From contig JAIRKB010000068.1 in NCBI GenBank assembly GCA_031260385.1, positions 1-9,021 of the forward strand: 9,021 bases of DNA. The letters are read 5' to 3'. Below, piece by piece: positions 7,019 through 9,021 of the stretch. The stretch is from Propionibacteriaceae bacterium. Its GTDB lineage: Bacteria; Actinomycetota; Actinomycetes; Propionibacteriales; Propionibacteriaceae. Every line of letters begins with the position of its first letter. The first letter of the stretch is position 1. Under the pieces are notes generated by a model that ran no database searches, had not been told where the DNA came from, and worked only from the letters and a program-made list of their open reading frames with translations. The translations under genes were made by a program, and so were the position numbers.

Positions 7019-7708
7019 TTAGATCACCCATCCTAGGAATACAGCGGTAGCCGGAAGCAGGAAGCCCACAAAGAGCAGCGCTGCAAAGAAGTAGGCCAGC
7101 AGGTTAAGGGTCAGCCGCGAACTTGGGCCGACATTGGCACCAAGCGTGGTGAAAGCCGACCAGAAACCGTGTCTCAGGTGGAAGCAAACCAGCAGCATGA
7201 AGACACCGTAGGCCGCGAAGACCCACCAGACCTGGAAGGCCCCAACGTACATCGAGTAGGGGTCTTCGAATTGATATTCGAAGCCCGGCGTGAACGTACC
7301 GGTGGTGAACATGAGGATGTGGAAGCTAATCAGGGCAATCAGGAGTAACCCGAACCACCGCAACCACCTCACCGAGAAGGTCTGCTCCTTACGCTTTCTG
7401 CGGACGTACGGAGTGCCGCGTCCCCGCAGGCTCGCCTGAGTCAACCGCAAGGCGCAATAGAGGTGTAAGACAACGCACAGGATCAAAAAGATCCTAAACA
7501 ACCAGATAAACCACCCGTGGGGCAGAATCGGGTATAAAAGGTCTTGTTTCAGCCACAGCGCGTAATGGTTATATTCAGCGGGACCAGCAAAGACCTTGAG
7601 ATTTCCAAACATGTGCATAAGGAGAAAACCAACTAGCACCAACCCTGTGAGTGCCATGATGGCCTTTTTCACGACGGTGGAACGAACCGCTTTCTGTTGC
7701 ACGCTCAT
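7019..7708 (-). CDS. sdhC: Succinate dehydrogenase cytochrome b558 (membrane anchor) subunit
   Basis: Membrane anchor that binds two b haems and passes electrons between SdhB and (mena)quinone. With the ATG at 7708 it has 229 residues and five hydrophobic helices (about 15-36, 66-88, 117-137, 158-178, 203-226), as in the single-subunit B-type anchors of the Wolinella/Bacillus/actinobacterial group. No sdhD is present or needed. Likely axial haem ligands are His32 (LLMHMFGNLKVF), His82 (VVLHLY), His130 (ISFHI) and His177 (CFHLRH), one in each of helices I, II, IV and V. First gene of sdhCAB. The start is not certain: no clear Shine-Dalgarno precedes 7708, and a GTG at 7723 or an ATG at 7780 are in frame. 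I chose 7708 because the extra residues do not resemble the family. The upstream DNA holds the hairpin repeats described separately. Confidence 0.92.
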   Translation of the reverse strand: MSVQQKAVRSTVVKKAIMALTGLVLVGFLLMHMFGNLKVFAGPAEYNHYALWLKQDLLYPILPHGWFIWLFRIFLILCVVLHLYCALRLTQASLRGRGTPYVRRKRKEQTFSVRWLRWFGLLLIALISFHILMFTTGTFTPGFEYQFEDPYSMYVGAFQVWWVFAAYGVFMLLVCFHLRHGFWSAFTTLGANVGPSSRLTLNLLAYFFAALLFVGFLLPATAVFLGWVI

Positions 7709-7787
7709 AGTAGTAGGTGTCACAAGCCCAACCCTATCGAAACTTGCCACCAATGTGGGACCTTTCCACCGCCTGGTCATTTGGGAG

Positions 7788-8070
7788 TTTTCCAGAGCCA
7801 GGCTTGGATTTTCCGGAACCTGTTACTTAGTGAGAGGGGGACGACCCCCGCCCGGTCTAACAAGCCAAGAGGGGGACGACCCCCTCACCCCCGCCGACGA
7901 CCTCGGGTCGTCGAAAGGGACTCCTGCCGACGGATTTCTTGGGGTTTCCTGAACCTGTTACCAACCGAGAGGGGGACGACCCCCACACCCCCGCCGACGA
8001 CCAAGGTCGCCGAAAGGAAATCCCTTCTGGCGGGATCCTAGCGTTTCCTAATCCTGTGGTTTTCCTGAAG
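7788..8070. repeat. Hairpin repeat block A, upstream of sdhC
   Basis: Three copies of a GGGGG-ACGA-CCCCC hairpin core lie at 7836-7849, 7869-7886 (extended to 7 bp) and 7971-7984. A second hairpin follows two of them: CGACGACC with GGTCGTCG at 7895-7913, and its near-copy at 7995-8012. A motif TTTCC-N-GAACCTG, variably preserved, occurs at 7788, 7809, 7945, 8044 and 8060. Two units are offset by 135 bases (7810 to 7945, and 7836 to 7971), and another pair of landmarks by about 100 bases. Not CRISPR: spacing is irregular and copies are imperfect. No coding signal is convincing here, although a Pro-rich frame is open through the repeats. Confidence 0.85.
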
Positions 8071-8209
8071 GTAGTATGTAATTTGTCCCACTAACAGACA
8101 CAGCGCTTGCACATTGACTTGTACGGCTGTTAGCTTGGAGATTCGAAACGGGAAAACAAGGCTGGACGCATTAGGGAGCAAACAGCCTGTTGGGGCTATC
8201 GGAGCAGTG

Positions 8210-8596
8210 ATGTCACGTATGGTAAGGCTGTGTCATCTCCCTTGGGGTGAGACCAAGTCTGATCCTCATGCCCACTTTTCTTTGTTTTCGAACCATATTG
8301 GTCTAACCAACTCAACAATCGTTGAAACCACAGAGGAGGAAGTCACCACAACCACCCCCGTGAACGGTGATTTTACATCCACCCAAGTAATACCCTCCTC
8401 TGTGGTTTCCCCCACCATTGACAAGCCCCTGTTGTTAAAGACTGTACTAGCCACAAACACCCCGATCCTCCTGCACAGTTCAGGTGGCGCCGTGACTAGG
8501 CCAGTCGCTGGTGCGGGGATTCCCCGTATGGCCGTCACTTCGCTCACGACCGGAGTTGCCAGTCTCCGCAAAGCACACCACGCAACAAAGGTGTGA
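8210..8596 (+). CDS. Doubtful small hypothetical ORF (128 aa)
   Basis: Not recognised. The ATG at 8210 has GGAG five bases upstream and a weak promoter-like pair about 75 bases before it; the frame is also open back to a TTG at 8114. The product would start MSRMVRLCHLPWGETKSD, then has a Thr/Ser/Val-rich middle (about residues 38-66) and ends in a basic stretch. No signal peptide, membrane helix or motif is clear. Against it: the opposite strand is open over the same bases, the 16-bp inverted repeat lies inside it, codon use shows no strong third-position GC preference, and GC is lower than in the neighbours. It may be a decayed or foreign gene, or simply a chance frame. Listed so that the reader can test it. 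Confidence 0.2.
   Translation: MSRMVRLCHLPWGETKSDPHAHFSLFSNHIGLTNSTIVETTEEEVTTTTPVNGDFTSTQVIPSSVVSPTIDKPLLLKTVLATNTPILLHSSGGAVTRPVAGAGIPRMAVTSLTTGVASLRKAHHATKV
8324..8409. repeat. 16-bp perfect inverted repeat
   Basis: GAAACCACAGAGGAGG at 8324-8339 is exactly inverted at 8394-8409, with 54 bases between. It could be a long hairpin in RNA from either strand, or terminal repeats of a very small element of 86 bases. No target-site duplication is evident next to the arms. No T-run follows on either strand, so it is not an intrinsic terminator. Confidence 0.85.
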
Positions 8597-8616
8597 GCCA
8601 AGCGACGCCCATCCAA

Positions 8617-8650
8617 GTGGGGCATGCCGATCACGCACGGCATGCCCCAC
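8617..8650. repeat. 13-bp perfect palindromic hairpin with paired GGCATGCC boxes
   Basis: GTGGGGCATGCCG (8617-8629) and its inverse CGGCATGCCCCAC (8638-8650) enclose eight bases. Each arm holds the self-complementary octamer GGCATGCC (8621-8628 and 8639-8646), whose centres are 18 bases apart. Downstream on + comes CACTTTATTG, only a weak U-tract. It may be a terminator for + strand transcription from the 8059-8616 stretch, or a paired operator-like site. Confidence 0.8.
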
Positions 8651-8666
8651 CACTTTATTGAGCCGG

Positions 8667-8890
8667 AGGGGGGCCGACCCCCCTGAACCCCCCGCCGCCA
8701 ACCATCCGGTCGGCGTCTTTCTTCGGAACGGGGGACGACCCCGTCCGGTGACCGAGAGGGGGACGACCCCCTCACCCCCGCCAGCGACCAAAGGCCGCTG
8801 AACCCCCCGCCTCTAACCATCCGGTCGGCGTTTTTCTTCGGAGGGGGGACGACCCCGTCCAGTGACCGAGAGGGGACGACACCCTAATTA
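8667..8890. repeat. Hairpin repeat block B, upstream of tRNA-Ala
   Basis: Five more copies of the G-run, four-base loop, C-run hairpin: 8667-8684 (7 bp, loop CCGA), 8728-8744, 8756-8773 (7 bp, loop ACGA), 8845-8856 and a worn copy at 8872-8884. A second hairpin, CAGCGACC with GGCCGCTG, is at 8782-8800. The block contains an imperfect tandem duplication with a 115-base period: GAACCCCCCGCC at 8685 and again at 8800, and ACCATCCGGTCGGCGT at 8701 and 8816. All cores share the orientation seen in block A. Confidence 0.85.
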
Positions 8891-8899
8891 AGTGCCCAG

Positions 8900-8929
8900 T
8901 TGGACATCCCAAAACCAAGCCGGTATCGT
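8900..8929 (+). promoter_or_regulatory. Promoter of tRNA-Ala
   Basis: A -35 like TTGGAC (8900-8905) and a -10 like TATCGT (8924-8929) are spaced by 18 bases and lie 14 bases before the tRNA gene. The start of transcription would be near 8936. It directly follows the last repeat copy. Prediction is from the hexamers and position only. Confidence 0.55.
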
Positions 8930-8943
8930 TGGTACTCGAAATT

Positions 8944-9016
8944 GGGGCTATGGCGCAGTTGGTAGCGCGCTTCCATGGCATGGAAGAGGCCACGGGTTCG
9001 AATCCCGTTAGCTCCA
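8944..9016 (+). tRNA. tRNA-Ala (anticodon GGC)
   Basis: A 73-base tRNA that folds as a full cloverleaf. The acceptor stem is GGGGCTA with TAGCTCC (one G-U pair), the D stem GCGC with GCGC, the anticodon stem CTTCC with GGAAG and loop ATGGCAT (U33, anticodon GGC, A37), and the T stem ACGGG with CCCGT and loop TTCGAAT. A73 is the last base. GGC reads the alanine codon GCC (and GCU by wobble). The A32-U38 pair in the loop is a known peculiarity of this isoacceptor. The next bases are CAA, so CCA is not encoded and must be added after transcription. Confidence 0.96.
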
Positions 9017-9021
9017 CAAAT

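Larger units (their letters stand above)
8059..8616. other. Lower-GC stretch between the two repeat blocks, no convincing gene
   Basis: About 560 bases with GC near 40-52% in the 60-base lines I counted (8101, 8281, 8341, 8401), clearly below the flanking genes. It holds a 16-bp inverted repeat (8324-8409), several short hairpins (for example CGGGG-ATT-CCCCG at 8514-8526), a doubtful + strand ORF, and a competing open frame on the minus strand that runs into block B. A weak + promoter-like pair, TTGCAC (8107-8112) and TAGCTT (8131-8136) spaced by 18, precedes the ORF. I cannot match any of this to a known RNA or protein family. Confidence 0.6.

Noticed and set aside
7697..8041. Plus-strand open frame through repeat block A with repeated ERGTTP-like and Pro-rich stretches
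   Set aside because: The peptide repetition simply mirrors the DNA repeats, the frame overlaps the start of sdhC, and no ribosome site is seen.
8091..8133. 7-bp inverted repeat CTAACAG/CTGTTAG with a 29-base loop
   Set aside because: Short arms and a long loop; could arise by chance and nothing else supports it.
8266..8820. Minus-strand open frame of 184 codons
   Set aside because: Its N-terminal third is translated repeat DNA, codon use shows no bias, there is no family motif, and a + frame competes over the same bases. The part at 8266-8592 is left as unresolved.
7788..8890. CRISPR array or integron attC array
   Set aside because: Repeats are self-complementary, imperfect and unevenly spaced, with no unique spacers of constant length, no cas or integrase gene, and no attC-type core sites recognised.
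8772..9017. Minus-strand open frame antisense to tRNA-Ala, beginning MELTGFEPVAS
   Set aside because: It is the complement of the tRNA, a well-known source of false gene calls, and continues into the hairpin repeats.
8944..9021. Integration site of a mobile element at the tRNA 3' end
   Set aside because: No second copy of the tRNA 3' end and no integrase are in the window. The DNA beyond 9021, where an element would lie, is not available.

Overview
This window comes from a Gram-positive, moderately high-GC actinomycete (Actinomycetota). The evidence is the gene order rplS-lepB-rnhB-DUF2469, an actinobacterial hallmark known for example from Mycobacterium, together with a B-type sdhCAB operon with a single di-haem membrane anchor and a tRNA-Ala without encoded CCA. 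Coding regions are roughly 55-70% GC. The SdhC and ABC permease sequences would suit a Propionibacteriaceae- or Actinomycetales-like host, but the genus cannot be fixed from the sequence alone.

Layout. Positions 1-1950 (+) hold the 3' part of a large FtsX-type ABC transporter permease whose 5' end lies outside the window. It carries a short pentapeptide-repeat run and a methionine-rich helical stretch in its extracytoplasmic part. Two bases after its stop codon it meets, tail to tail, a minus-strand operon read from about 4165 down to 1953: rplS (ribosomal protein L19), lepB (signal peptidase I), rnhB (RNase HII) and a DUF2469 protein. The last three are joined by 4-base ATGA overlaps. rplS has a good promoter, a leader with a 9-bp stem ending just before the Shine-Dalgarno sequence, and a hairpin over its stop codon. 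Upstream, on the same strand, is sdhC-sdhA-sdhB (7708-4258), which encodes succinate dehydrogenase/fumarate reductase. It ends in a strong intrinsic terminator whose U-tract overlaps the -35 box of the rplS promoter.

Positions 7709-8943 (about 1.2 kb) have no convincing gene. They contain two blocks of a GC-rich hairpin repeat (about 7788-8070 and 8667-8890). Its core is G4-6, a four-base loop (ACGA, once CCGA), then C4-6, present eight times in one orientation. A second hairpin accompanies three of the cores and shows compensatory base-pair changes between copies. Between the blocks is a lower-GC segment (about 40-52% in the lines counted) with a 16-bp inverted repeat, a doubtful ORF and, at its right edge, a 13-bp perfect palindrome. 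The window ends with a tRNA-Ala(GGC) gene on the + strand behind its own promoter.

How the parts work together: the genes are mostly housekeeping (respiration, translation, protein secretion, RNA-DNA hybrid removal). The unexplained part is the structured repeat DNA between sdhC and the tRNA, which is the best candidate for something not previously described.
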